NCBI GenBank assembly: GCA_965227905.1
Contig: OZ245780.1
Location: forward strand, 4,216,001 to 4,280,000
DNA: 64,000 bases
Reading direction: 5' to 3'
Source: CBDDHT01 sp965227905
GTDB lineage: Bacteria; Pseudomonadota; Alphaproteobacteria; Rhizobiales; Methyloligellaceae
Shown here piece by piece: positions 8,263 to 16,221 of this stretch. Position numbers and translations under genes: made by a program. Numbering within the stretch: position 1 is the first letter of the stretch; every line of letters starts with the position of its first letter. The notes beneath the pieces were generated by a model that worked only from the letters and a program-made list of their open reading frames with translations, searched no databases and was not told where the DNA came from.

Positions 8263-9336
8263 TTAGGCTCCACCCAATTCAAAGCGCCCCAGGATATCCT
8301 CCGAAAAGAGGCTGAATGCCGCTGATGGAATGCTGATGGCTTTCGGCTGCGGACTGGGATCAGGCCGATTACCGGTTGGTGCAGCGGGCGCTCGTTTATC
8401 GGCGTCCAAAGTCGGTGTTGCCTGCCCCTCGACAGGGAGACGTGTGATCGATCCGGCGACCCGCGGGGTCACGCGCGGCGATGGCGCAAACGCACCCGCC
8501 TCATCGGGACGATAGATTGTTGTCGTCCATGGTCCGATGGCGCCGGATGCCGGCGCTTTTGCGGCCTCGGCCAATTTTGCGTTGGCAAAGTGACTGGCAT
8601 TGGAGAAATGACTGGCTGTTGCCGTCTCAGTAGTCGCCGCGGCTTGCGGCTTGCGTGCAGGCAGATCGTGGTTGGCCGCAACCACGGTCTCGCGCGTTTG
8701 CGGCGCTTGAACGGGCGGCAATGTCTGCGGTCCATGCTTGCGTGTCAGTACGTCGTAAACGTCCGAAACGGATCGGGCCCGGCCACCGGAATAGAAAATT
8801 GCACGATTGGCTTCTGCCGCCTGCGGGAAGTATTTGTCGGCGCGAACGTCCGGGCGACTTTCAGCAAGCTCGATGAGCTGCGAGGCTCCGCTCGCTCCAA
8901 GCACATGCGCCATATAGAGCTCGCCGCTGGTTGGCGTCCGGCCAATCCGGGACTGCATATGTGCTTCGTTCTGCTGAGTCAGGGCTCCGGCCATCAAGGC
9001 GGAGAGTTCCGGATCTTTCCGTAGTTCAAGGATCTCTTTTCGCAATCCAGGGTCTGAAACCGAAAAGCGACCGTTCCTCCCTTTGAGAATGAACGAGGAA
9101 TAGTCGCCAAGACCGAGTTCAGGCCCCTTCTCCTTGACCATCTGCAGCCAGGTGTTTTCAACAAACTGGAAGAGCCCCGTCGCACTCGAAGTCTTGGCTT
9201 TCACGTTGGGTCTGAAGCTGCTTTCGCGCGCGGCCGTCTTAAGGAGATAGTCGAAATCCGTTCCCGTCGCCTGGCTCGCCTTCTTGACGGCACTGGCAAT
9301 TCGCTGAGGTGCTTGAAGAACAGAAACGTCGGACAT
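8263..9336 (-). CDS. Lytic transglycosylase (SLT domain) with long low-complexity tail
   Basis: The domain at residues 10-170 has TDFDYLLKTAARESSFRPN, where the Glu of ARESSF is the catalytic acid of lytic transglycosylases, then SSATGLFQFVENTWLQM and LYMAHVLGASGASQLI. Such enzymes cut peptidoglycan with formation of 1,6-anhydromuramic acid. About 150 residues rich in Ala and Pro follow. The start at ATG 9336 (MSDVSVLQAPQ) is chosen because the frame upstream, although open to 9507, does not resemble coding sequence; no Shine-Dalgarno or signal peptide is clear. It is divergent from a MaoC gene across a region holding a perfect inverted repeat. Confidence 0.82.
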   Translation of the reverse strand: MSDVSVLQAPQRIASAVKKASQATGTDFDYLLKTAARESSFRPNVKAKTSSATGLFQFVENTWLQMVKEKGPELGLGDYSSFILKGRNGRFSVSDPGLRKEILELRKDPELSALMAGALTQQNEAHMQSRIGRTPTSGELYMAHVLGASGASQLIELAESRPDVRADKYFPQAAEANRAIFYSGGRARSVSDVYDVLTRKHGPQTLPPVQAPQTRETVVAANHDLPARKPQAAATTETATASHFSNASHFANAKLAEAAKAPASGAIGPWTTTIYRPDEAGAFAPSPRVTPRVAGSITRLPVEGQATPTLDADKRAPAAPTGNRPDPSPQPKAISIPSAAFSLFSEDILGRFELGGA

Positions 9337-9365
9337 TGAGACAGCACTCACACAGATACGGCACG

Positions 9366-9459
9366 GACTTAACGCGCGTCCCCGGGATGCAATCTGCGCA
9401 TCCAATTCCGGTGACGTCTCGCCGACACTAGGCGCATATGGTAAAGGGCGCGTTAAGTC
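9366..9459. promoter_or_regulatory. Widely spaced perfect 12-bp inverted repeat between divergent genes
   Basis: GACTTAACGCGC at 9366-9377 and its exact reverse complement GCGCGTTAAGTC at 9448-9459 flank a 70-bp stretch in the divergent promoter region of the transglycosylase and MaoC genes. Each arm contains TTAA, the half-site of CtrA-type regulators. A two-site operator with looping is one reading; this is inference. Confidence 0.45.
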
Positions 9460-9505
9460 GCGTACCAATGCGGCACACTCACAACGAAAAGAGGAGGACG
9501 TGCCC

Positions 9506-9964
9506 ATGCCGGGGCTTTACTTCGAACAATTCGAGACGGGTCAGAGGATCGATCACGAGATCCGGCGCACTGTCACGGAAATGGACAACACGATGTTCTC
9601 CGCTCTCACCCACAACCCGCAACCCCTGCATATCGACCATCACTTCGCCAAGACCGAGACGGAGTTCGGACGCCCCCTGGTCAACAGCCTTTTCACGCTC
9701 GGGCTGATGATCGGTATCTCGGTGAACGACACAACCATCGGTACGACCATCGCCAATCTCGGCATGACCGACGTGAAATTTCCGCACCCGCTGTTCCACG
9801 GCGATACGGTTCACGTGGCAACCACGGTTGTCTCGAAACGCGAAAGCCGCTCGCGCCCGAATGCCGGGATTGTCGAGTTCAAGCATGAAGCCTTCAACCA
9901 GGAGGATGCACTTGTTGCAAGCTGCATCCGTCAGGCCTTCATGCGCAAAGCGCCGGAGGCCTAG
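9506..9964 (+). CDS. MaoC-like (R)-specific enoyl-CoA hydratase / mesaconyl-CoA hydratase-type protein
   Basis: 152 residues with a hot-dog fold pattern: YFEQFETGQRIDHEIRRTVTEMDN, HNPQPLHIDHHFA (hydratase motif with the Asp-His pair), FGRPLVNSLFTLGLMIGISV and GMTDVKFPHPLFHGDTVHV. ATG 9506 lies 8 bases after GGAGG; a GTG at 9500 is too close. The next gene, a CitE-like CoA lyase, begins at the base after this stop codon, so the two are translationally linked. MaoC plus CitE-like pairs act on mesaconyl-, malyl- or citramalyl-CoA type compounds. Confidence 0.88.
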   Translation: MPGLYFEQFETGQRIDHEIRRTVTEMDNTMFSALTHNPQPLHIDHHFAKTETEFGRPLVNSLFTLGLMIGISVNDTTIGTTIANLGMTDVKFPHPLFHGDTVHVATTVVSKRESRSRPNAGIVEFKHEAFNQEDALVASCIRQAFMRKAPEA

Positions 9965-10843
9965 ATGCGCTCGATTTTGTTTGTGCCAGGCGATAGCGAT
10001 CGCAAACTTGCAAAAGCACCCTCCTCCGGCGCCGATATACTCGTTCTCGATCTGGAAGACGCCGTCGCGCTGGATGCGAAGCAGGCAGCACGGGAGATGA
10101 CCGCAGCCTATCTTGCCGAGCACACAGACAGAGAGAAACTGCCCCCGCTCTATGTTCGCATCAACGATTTGCAGACCGGCCTTGCCGAAGACGATCTCGA
10201 TGCCGTGTTGCCGGCGCGGCCTGCCGGAATCATGCTGCCAAAACCGCGCTGCGGGAGCGACGTCACGAAGCTGGGTGGACTGCTCGATGCCCGCGAAAGC
10301 GCTGCCGGGCTGGAGCCAGGATCACTGCCTATTCTCACGATTGCCAATGAGGTCGCGAGCGCGGTTGTCAATATGGCGTCCTTCATCGACGCAACTCCCC
10401 GTCTGGAAGGTCTTTGCTGGGGCAGCGAGGATCTGGCGACCGCCATCGGGGCCAAGGCCAATCGGGATCACACCGGCGCGTACATCCCGCCCCTCCTCTT
10501 TTCGCGCAATCTCTGCCTTCTGACGGCAACAGCGGCAAATGTCTTTGCCATCGACACCGTCTTCACGAACTTCCGCGACTTGGCCGGTCTGGAAGCCGAA
10601 GCCCGCGATGCCGCGCGGGATGGCTTTACCGGAAAAATGGCGATCCATCCGGATCAGATCCCCATCATCAACGAGGCGTTCACACCGAACGGCGACGAAA
10701 TTGCAGACGCAAAGATGATCATCGAGGCGTTCGAGGCCGACCCCGGCGCCGGTGTCATCAATCTCGAGGGCCGCATGATTGACCGGCCACATCTTGAGGC
10801 AGCGAAACGTACGCTTAGGCAAGCGCGGCTTGCAGGGCTCTAA
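9965..10843 (+). CDS. HpcH/HpaI family CoA ester lyase (CitE/malyl-CoA lyase-like)
   Basis: 292 residues, the usual size. MRSILFVPGDSDRKLAKAPS opens the TIM barrel as in CitE-like proteins; VLDLEDAVALDAK gives the acidic metal site, PPLYVRIN the arginine contact, and GLCWGSEDLATAIGA the second metal-binding region. Related enzymes cleave citramalyl-, malyl- or beta-methylmalyl-CoA, or act as malyl-CoA thioesterases. Start codon directly abuts the MaoC stop. The pairing suggests a shared C4/C5 dicarboxylyl-CoA pathway; the exact substrate is not readable from sequence. Confidence 0.88.
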   Translation: MRSILFVPGDSDRKLAKAPSSGADILVLDLEDAVALDAKQAAREMTAAYLAEHTDREKLPPLYVRINDLQTGLAEDDLDAVLPARPAGIMLPKPRCGSDVTKLGGLLDARESAAGLEPGSLPILTIANEVASAVVNMASFIDATPRLEGLCWGSEDLATAIGAKANRDHTGAYIPPLLFSRNLCLLTATAANVFAIDTVFTNFRDLAGLEAEARDAARDGFTGKMAIHPDQIPIINEAFTPNGDEIADAKMIIEAFEADPGAGVINLEGRMIDRPHLEAAKRTLRQARLAGL

Positions 10844-10844
10844 G

Positions 10845-10891
10845 TGCGTGTCTTTATCCCAAAACCGAAATCCACTTTTTAGTGACACGCA
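10845..10891. repeat. Short dyad repeat of the rhizobial intergenic type
   Basis: TGCGTGTC at 10845-10852 pairs with GACACGCA at 10884-10891. The loop carries CCCAAAACCGAAATCCACTT, which resembles a sequence found over and over between genes in Hyphomicrobiales. It starts one base after the CitE-like stop codon and lies before the convergent flavin reductase gene. Confidence 0.55.
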
Positions 10892-10901
10892 TCAGCTTGG
10901 A

Positions 10902-11516
10902 TCAGGCCGGCGCTTTGACCCTTGGGCGCTCGAGTGAAAACACCTCGTCGACGACCGTGTAATCCATGTAACCCAGGCGGGCGATAGGCCTCAGTTTCGT
11001 GACATCGACCAAGCCGTCAGCAATGGCGCTGTCGTCGATATGAATGCCGACGACCCGCCCGATGATCATGGCGTAGGCGTCGGACGACTCGTCTAGGCCA
11101 GGCAGATCGACGGTCTTGAAGTAGGTGCATTCGAAGGCGACCGGCGACTCTGCGACCCTCGGCGCCTTTACCAACCGGCAAGGCGCCGGCGTGAGTCCGG
11201 AGAGCGCCATCTCGTCGACGTCCGGGTCCACCATAGCGGATGACTCGTTCATCTGCTCCTTCAGGTCGTACGTCGCCATCGAGCACACGAATTCGCCGGT
11301 CGCTTCGGCATTGACCTGACTGTCCTTCCGGCCTTTCGAGGCAAACATGACATAATGCGGATTGTCGCTCACGCCGTTGAAGAAGCTGTAAGGCGCCAGA
11401 TTGATGACACCGTCGACCGACAGGGTCGAAATCCAACCGATAGGCCGCGGCGAAACAAGCGCCTTATACGGGTCATGACGCAGTCCGTGTGCGTTTGTTT
11501 CGGTTTCATAGAACAT
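10902..11516 (-). CDS. Flavin reductase-like FMN-binding split-barrel protein
   Basis: 204 residues, normal for the DIM6/NTAB branch. The FMN-binding core is present: YKALVSPRPIGWISTLS, GVINLAPYSFFNGVS, PHYVMFAS and EFVCSMATYDLKEQMN. Members are NAD(P)H:FMN oxidoreductases or FMN-binding proteins of unknown substrate. It is transcribed alone, convergent with the CitE-like gene. Nothing nearby suggests a monooxygenase partner. Confidence 0.88.
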   Translation of the reverse strand: MFYETETNAHGLRHDPYKALVSPRPIGWISTLSVDGVINLAPYSFFNGVSDNPHYVMFASKGRKDSQVNAEATGEFVCSMATYDLKEQMNESSAMVDPDVDEMALSGLTPAPCRLVKAPRVAESPVAFECTYFKTVDLPGLDESSDAYAMIIGRVVGIHIDDSAIADGLVDVTKLRPIARLGYMDYTVVDEVFSLERPRVKAPA

Positions 11517-11803
11517 GCAGAACTCCCAGGCCGGCCGGCATTGAACACAATCGTCTTTTCCCTATCCCATAGATCCGAGCAGAACAATCACCAGCAAAAC
11601 GCATTCGGCGCATGAATGGGCGCAGAACCGTGGGCCATTTGTGAGTTCATGACCTAGACCGGCGCGCAACCTCGCACTATTCTGCGAATGCGATTCTCCG
11701 GGCCGCCTGAAACGGCGACGACCCGTGTTCTGCCAGCGTAATTGACTTGGCCGGCCTTCGAACGCGACGCAAACTTCAGTTTGACCAGGAATGGCACTTC
11801 GAT

Positions 11804-13474
11804 ATGCGATGCACGCCTCATCTCTGTTCTGTATTTGCGCTAGCCGCGACCACGGCGCTCACCGTGACGACCGCGCATTCCCAGAGTGCCAAGCCCAATG
11901 TCGTGATGATCCTCGATTCCTCACGCAGCATGTGGGGCCAAATCGACGGCATCAACAAAGTCGTCAGCGCCCGGACCGTGCTCGAACAGATTGCCAAGGA
12001 TTATGCCGACAAGACCCAACTCGGTCTCATCGCCTATGGGCATCGCCAGTCTGCAGGCTGCACCGACATCGAAGTTGTCCTGCCCCTGGCGAGCTATACA
12101 CCCAAACGCATCGCAAAGGTTGTGAAAGGCATCAAGCCAAAAGGATCGACGCCGATTGCGGACTCGCTGATCCGCGCAGCCAAGGCGGCCGATTATAAAA
12201 AGAAGAAGGCAACCCTTGTTCTCCTGGCCGACGGGCTGGACAATTGCAAAGGCAATCCCTGCGCAACCGCAACAAAGCTGAGAGAAGATGGTAAGAACCT
12301 GAAGATTCATGTTGTTGCGTTCGACCGCAAGACTAAGACGAAGCTCAAATCTCTGAGTTGCGTCGCGGAAAACGCGGGCGGCACTTTCGCGTCGGCCACA
12401 AGCGAAGCGCAGTTGAAGACGGCCCTGAAAGCCGTGATGGCCGCGGCAACAAAACCGGCCATGATCAAACCTGCGGAAATCGCCACCGATCAACCGTCCC
12501 TTCGGGCATCCCAGGAACTGGCAGCGGTCGAAGAGAGTCCGGCCGAACAGGCCGTCGATCCGACGACAACCGGAGCGATCCCAAACCTTGGTCTGCCGGT
12601 ACCATCGCCTTTGAGGACCCAGGTGGTAGAGCCTGCCGTTGATAAGAAAACCGAACCGGCGACAGCCGCGCCACCGGTCGAGCAGGACAATGCGGCAACA
12701 CTGAACGATGCGCCCGTCCCGATTTCTCTGCGTGCGCTTCTCACGGATGCCGGACCGGAGATCAAGGCCGGCCTCGTTTGGCGCATCTTCAGAGACAAAC
12801 CGAATGCACGAGGTCGGTATGATCTTGTCAGCACGCACCGGGAAGCCAGCCCCACAGCAGCCCTTTCTCCGGGTGCCTATCTGATCAATGCCGCTTACGG
12901 CCTCTCGCACATCACCAAAAAAATGACTGTGCTACCGAGCGTCCCGGTCAGTGAAACGCTGGTCCTGAACGCCGGCGGCCTGCGCCTGGCGTCGGTGCTG
13001 GCAAATGGCGAGCCGATCACACCGAACAGTGTGCGTTATGACGTATTCGAGGATGAGACCGATCAGTTCGGCAATCGAGACAAGATCCTTGGCGATGCGA
13101 AACCGGGATTGATCATCCGTCTCAATGCCGGCGTCTACCACATCATCAGCGTCTACGGCGATGCCAACGCCGTGGTGCGTGCGGACGTGACGGTGGAGCC
13201 GGGCAAGCTAACCGAAGCGACGATCAATCACTCGGCGGCACGGGCAACGTTCAAGCTGGTGGTCCAGCCTGGTGGCGAGGCGCTTCCTGATACCCAATGG
13301 AATATACTCACGCCGGGCGGCGACGTCGTGAAGGAAAGTGCCGGTGCCCTGCCGAGCCATATCCTCGCAGCCGGAAGCTACACGGTCCTTGCTAGACACA
13401 AGGGCAAGAATTATTCGCGGGAATTCAAACTGGATATCGGCGAAGATCGCCAGATCGAGGTCGTGATCCGCTGA
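11804..13474 (+). CDS. Secreted von Willebrand factor type A domain protein
   Basis: Starting at ATG 11804 the protein has a signal peptide (MRCTPHLCSVFALAATTALT, cleaved after HSQS-like residues). A VWA domain at roughly residues 30-220 has the metal-ion site DSSRSM, the Thr in GSTPIADSL and the Asp in LLADGLDN. A proline- and alanine-rich linker follows, then about 250 residues of beta-rich repeats with GAYLINAAYG, GVYHIISVYG and GSYTVLARHKG, probably a carboxypeptidase-regulatory-like (Ig-like) fold. It should act in the periplasm or at the surface. Its stop codon directly abuts that of the convergent NamZ-like gene. An earlier TTG at 11747 would add residues that spoil the signal peptide. 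Confidence 0.87.
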   Translation: MRCTPHLCSVFALAATTALTVTTAHSQSAKPNVVMILDSSRSMWGQIDGINKVVSARTVLEQIAKDYADKTQLGLIAYGHRQSAGCTDIEVVLPLASYTPKRIAKVVKGIKPKGSTPIADSLIRAAKAADYKKKKATLVLLADGLDNCKGNPCATATKLREDGKNLKIHVVAFDRKTKTKLKSLSCVAENAGGTFASATSEAQLKTALKAVMAAATKPAMIKPAEIATDQPSLRASQELAAVEESPAEQAVDPTTTGAIPNLGLPVPSPLRTQVVEPAVDKKTEPATAAPPVEQDNAATLNDAPVPISLRALLTDAGPEIKAGLVWRIFRDKPNARGRYDLVSTHREASPTAALSPGAYLINAAYGLSHITKKMTVLPSVPVSETLVLNAGGLRLASVLANGEPITPNSVRYDVFEDETDQFGNRDKILGDAKPGLIIRLNAGVYHIISVYGDANAVVRADVTVEPGKLTEATINHSAARATFKLVVQPGGEALPDTQWNILTPGGDVVKESAGALPSHILAAGSYTVLARHKGKNYSREFKLDIGEDRQIEVVIR

Positions 13475-14677
13475 TCAGTATATGAGATGGGGGCTGCGAG
13501 CCTCTGCCCATGCAGCCTCATCCGCCGACAGGCGCCGATCGAAGTCTCCCAGTGTGGCGGCGGGATCATCCACCCATTCGCGAAGGAAAGATCCTCCGCT
13601 CAGCAGATCGATCGCCAACCTATCGGTCTCGTATTCATAGTGAAAATCGCGCCATATCTCATAGTCCGGATGCTCCAGACGAACGGCCTTGAGCAACAGC
13701 GCCGAGATGCGATAGGGCCGGAACGCCCCGTGGTCGTAAGCGACACCATCTGTGTGAAACTGGAGTCCGGAGCACAGTTTGCCAACATGCTTGTGGAAGG
13801 TCGGCTCGAAGAAGCAAGGTCTGAGCGACACACCCTGCAGCCAATCGGAGGCCAGATGCTCCATGCGCGCCAGAATGCGTTCGAAGTCAACATCGGATGC
13901 TCCGATGACCTCAAGCGATGTGGTCGTACCGCGTCCCTCCGACAGAGTCGTTCCCTCGAAGAGAACGGTTCCAGGGAAACAGCGCGCCATGTTCAGACTT
14001 GATGCGTTCGGACTTGGATTGACCCAGGAGAGAAAACCCACCGGCCATCCATATCCTGGTCCGGCATCCGGATCGTAACCTTCCATCGGTACAATCGACA
14101 GATCCACATCCAGTGCCTTGAGATCCACATACCATTTGGCGAGCTCAGCAAAGGTCAGACCGTGCCGCATGATCAATGGGCCGGCACCGACAAAACTCTC
14201 CCACCCCTCTTCCAGGATCGTACCTTCGATCGGGCGACCGGCCGGATTGGGGCGATCGAGGATAGTCATGCTCTTGCCGTGCCGGGCGCAGGCCTCGAGC
14301 AAGTAGAACAGGGTCGTCACATAGGTATAGATCCGGGTGCCGATGTCCTGAAGGTCGACGACGAGCACGTCGAAGGCCTGCATCATTTCGTCGGTCGGGA
14401 AGCGCACATCGCCATAGAGGCTGAAGACCGGAATGCCATGCTTCGGATCGGCATAGGTCTCCGTCTCGACCATGTTGTCCTGCTTGTCACCGCGCATGCC
14501 GTGCTGCGGCCCGAATGCCGCTGTCAGGTCAACATCAGACAGACCTGCAACCGCATCGAGCGTATGGCGCAAATCGCTGGTGACAGACGCCGCATGACCA
14601 AGAAGCGCGACACGGCGGCCGGCAAGCGCCTTGCGATACTCTCCTGACGCCAGAAAGCCATCTATTCCAAGCTTCAT
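13475..14677 (-). CDS. DUF1343 protein, NamZ-type exo-beta-N-acetylmuramidase
   Basis: 400 residues from ATG 14677, close to the DUF1343 family length. Family signatures are clear: GRRVALLGHAASV, AAFGPQHGMRGDKQDNMVE, VFSLYGD, VDLQDIGTRIYTYVTTL, LDRPNPAGR and LFEGTTLSEGRGTT. NamZ of Bacillus and Tannerella removes terminal MurNAc from peptidoglycan fragments, so a cell-wall recycling role is likely. No signal peptide is visible, pointing to the cytoplasm unless the start is wrong (frame is open to 14758). It ends back-to-back with a VWA protein gene. Confidence 0.88.
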   Translation of the reverse strand: MKLGIDGFLASGEYRKALAGRRVALLGHAASVTSDLRHTLDAVAGLSDVDLTAAFGPQHGMRGDKQDNMVETETYADPKHGIPVFSLYGDVRFPTDEMMQAFDVLVVDLQDIGTRIYTYVTTLFYLLEACARHGKSMTILDRPNPAGRPIEGTILEEGWESFVGAGPLIMRHGLTFAELAKWYVDLKALDVDLSIVPMEGYDPDAGPGYGWPVGFLSWVNPSPNASSLNMARCFPGTVLFEGTTLSEGRGTTTSLEVIGASDVDFERILARMEHLASDWLQGVSLRPCFFEPTFHKHVGKLCSGLQFHTDGVAYDHGAFRPYRISALLLKAVRLEHPDYEIWRDFHYEYETDRLAIDLLSGGSFLREWVDDPAATLGDFDRRLSADEAAWAEARSPHLIY

Positions 14678-15045
14678 CGTAGGATCTTGACCAGTTTGTT
14701 GAGAGAGCGGCGTGGATGCGGTGTGATAGGCGGTCCGTGTGGCGATTGTCCAGGTCAATCCGCGATCCCGCCATCAGTCGGCAATCTGCCTTCGACCGAA
14801 CAACCGAAAGTTGTAGAAAACACTCACGCGCAGGTAGAGCACAGTAAATATCGCCCAATCATAAGTTGCATAAGCTCAAAATAGTTCGAAAAATGACCTG
14901 ATTGCCAACTATTTGAGCTATAATTCTTTACCCTACCGTAAAGGATACACATCAGATTGATGGTATCATGGTGCCGAAATATTCACCCCTTATCGTTTAT
15001 CATCCCATGATGTGGCGAATCCTTGTTTTTGCACAGGCATAGGCA
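14678..15045. other. Divergent promoter region between the NamZ-like and DUF2336 genes
   Basis: An AT-rich block at about 14860-15000 contains TATAAT at 14919-14924 and a small inverted repeat (CTTTAC ... GTAAAG) just after it. No good -35 element sits at standard spacing, and no coding frame is convincing. Probably the promoters and leaders of the two flanking genes. Confidence 0.4.
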
Positions 15046-16218
15046 ATGGCTGACCAGCTGGAGATTCTGAAAGAACTCGCCGATCTTGCCCATGGCCAGA
15101 TGTCGGACAACGATCGGCGTGACCTGCTGCGTCGTGTATCCGATGTCTTCCTGATGTCTCCGGATACCTACTCAGACAAGCAATCCTGCTACTTTGGCGA
15201 CATCATGGAGTCGCTCGCCTACGACATGGAAGTCGAGATGCGGGAAGAGCTGGCACGCCGCATGGCCGATGCCGCCCATCTCCCACATGCCCTGGCAAAA
15301 CGCCTTGCCAGCGATGAAATCTCCGTCGCCGGTCCCATGCTTGCCGAGAGTCCGGTCCTCAGTGAAGATGACCTTATCGAGGTGTCCCAGGGCGGAAGCC
15401 AGGACCATCTCCTGGCGATCACCAAACGCACGGATATCGGATCACGCCTCTCGGCGGCGCTTGTCCACCATGGAAGTGACTCGGTCGTTGATCATCTGGT
15501 CCGAAACGATACGGCCAGCATCGCCGACGAGACACTACAAAAGGTAGCCGTACGCGCCTCGCAGTCGGAGACATTGCAGTCGGCGCTGATCGATCGCCAT
15601 GCCGTACCGCGTCAGATTCTGCTCGACATGGTCGACCACGTGTCCGAGCGTCTGCGCCAGTCCCTCGTCGAACAATTATCAACATCGGGGAAGGATGCGC
15701 TCGACGACATTGTCGGCAAGATGAAATCCAGGATCGAAACGCAGGAAGCCACACCGACCGAACGCGATATCGAGAAACTCGTTCGTCAGGAAGCACTCAA
15801 TGAACAGATGCTTCTGAGATTCGTCTTTGACGAGAAGCCGATGGAGTTTCGCCTCGCCATCGGAGCCTATCTCGACATTGAACAACACACGGTCGGTCGC
15901 ATTCTGTCGGACGAGACCGGTCGGGCACTGGCGGTCGCCTGCCGGGCTGCGGGTCTCAGTGCCGGCGCCTTCAAGGAAATCGCGGTCTGCAAGATGAGCA
16001 GCATTCCATCGGATGCGCGCACCGTGATGCCACTGGTCCGGATCTATCAGCGACTGTCCGTAGCCAATGCCCAGCGTGCCATGCGCTACTGGCGCACACG
16101 CAATTTCGTTGGGCGATCCGGCGAGGAACGACGTAGCGGGACCGACACACGATCAAGCGCCGAAAAACAGCGCGTCGGCGAACGACGATCGGGCCGCGAC
16201 AGGCGTCGCGCCCTTTAG
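15046..16218 (+). CDS. DUF2336 domain protein
   Basis: 390 residues, nearly all helical, with HEAT-like repeating units such as ALAKRLASDEISVAGPMLAE, SPVLSEDDLIEVSQ and DHLLAITKRTDIGSRLSAAL that define DUF2336. This family is largely confined to Alphaproteobacteria and its function is not established. The C-terminus is strongly basic with repeated RR pairs (EERRSGTD, GERRSGRDRRRAL), which could contact nucleic acid or acidic membranes. It is convergent with thrS with only 3 bp between stop codons. Confidence 0.85.
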   Translation: MADQLEILKELADLAHGQMSDNDRRDLLRRVSDVFLMSPDTYSDKQSCYFGDIMESLAYDMEVEMREELARRMADAAHLPHALAKRLASDEISVAGPMLAESPVLSEDDLIEVSQGGSQDHLLAITKRTDIGSRLSAALVHHGSDSVVDHLVRNDTASIADETLQKVAVRASQSETLQSALIDRHAVPRQILLDMVDHVSERLRQSLVEQLSTSGKDALDDIVGKMKSRIETQEATPTERDIEKLVRQEALNEQMLLRFVFDEKPMEFRLAIGAYLDIEQHTVGRILSDETGRALAVACRAAGLSAGAFKEIAVCKMSSIPSDARTVMPLVRIYQRLSVANAQRAMRYWRTRNFVGRSGEERRSGTDTRSSAEKQRVGERRSGRDRRRAL

Positions 16219-16221
16219 GAC

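Noticed and set aside
11921..12910. 329-codon open frame opposite the VWA gene
   Set aside because: Antisense shadow with arginine/cysteine-rich composition and no start signal.
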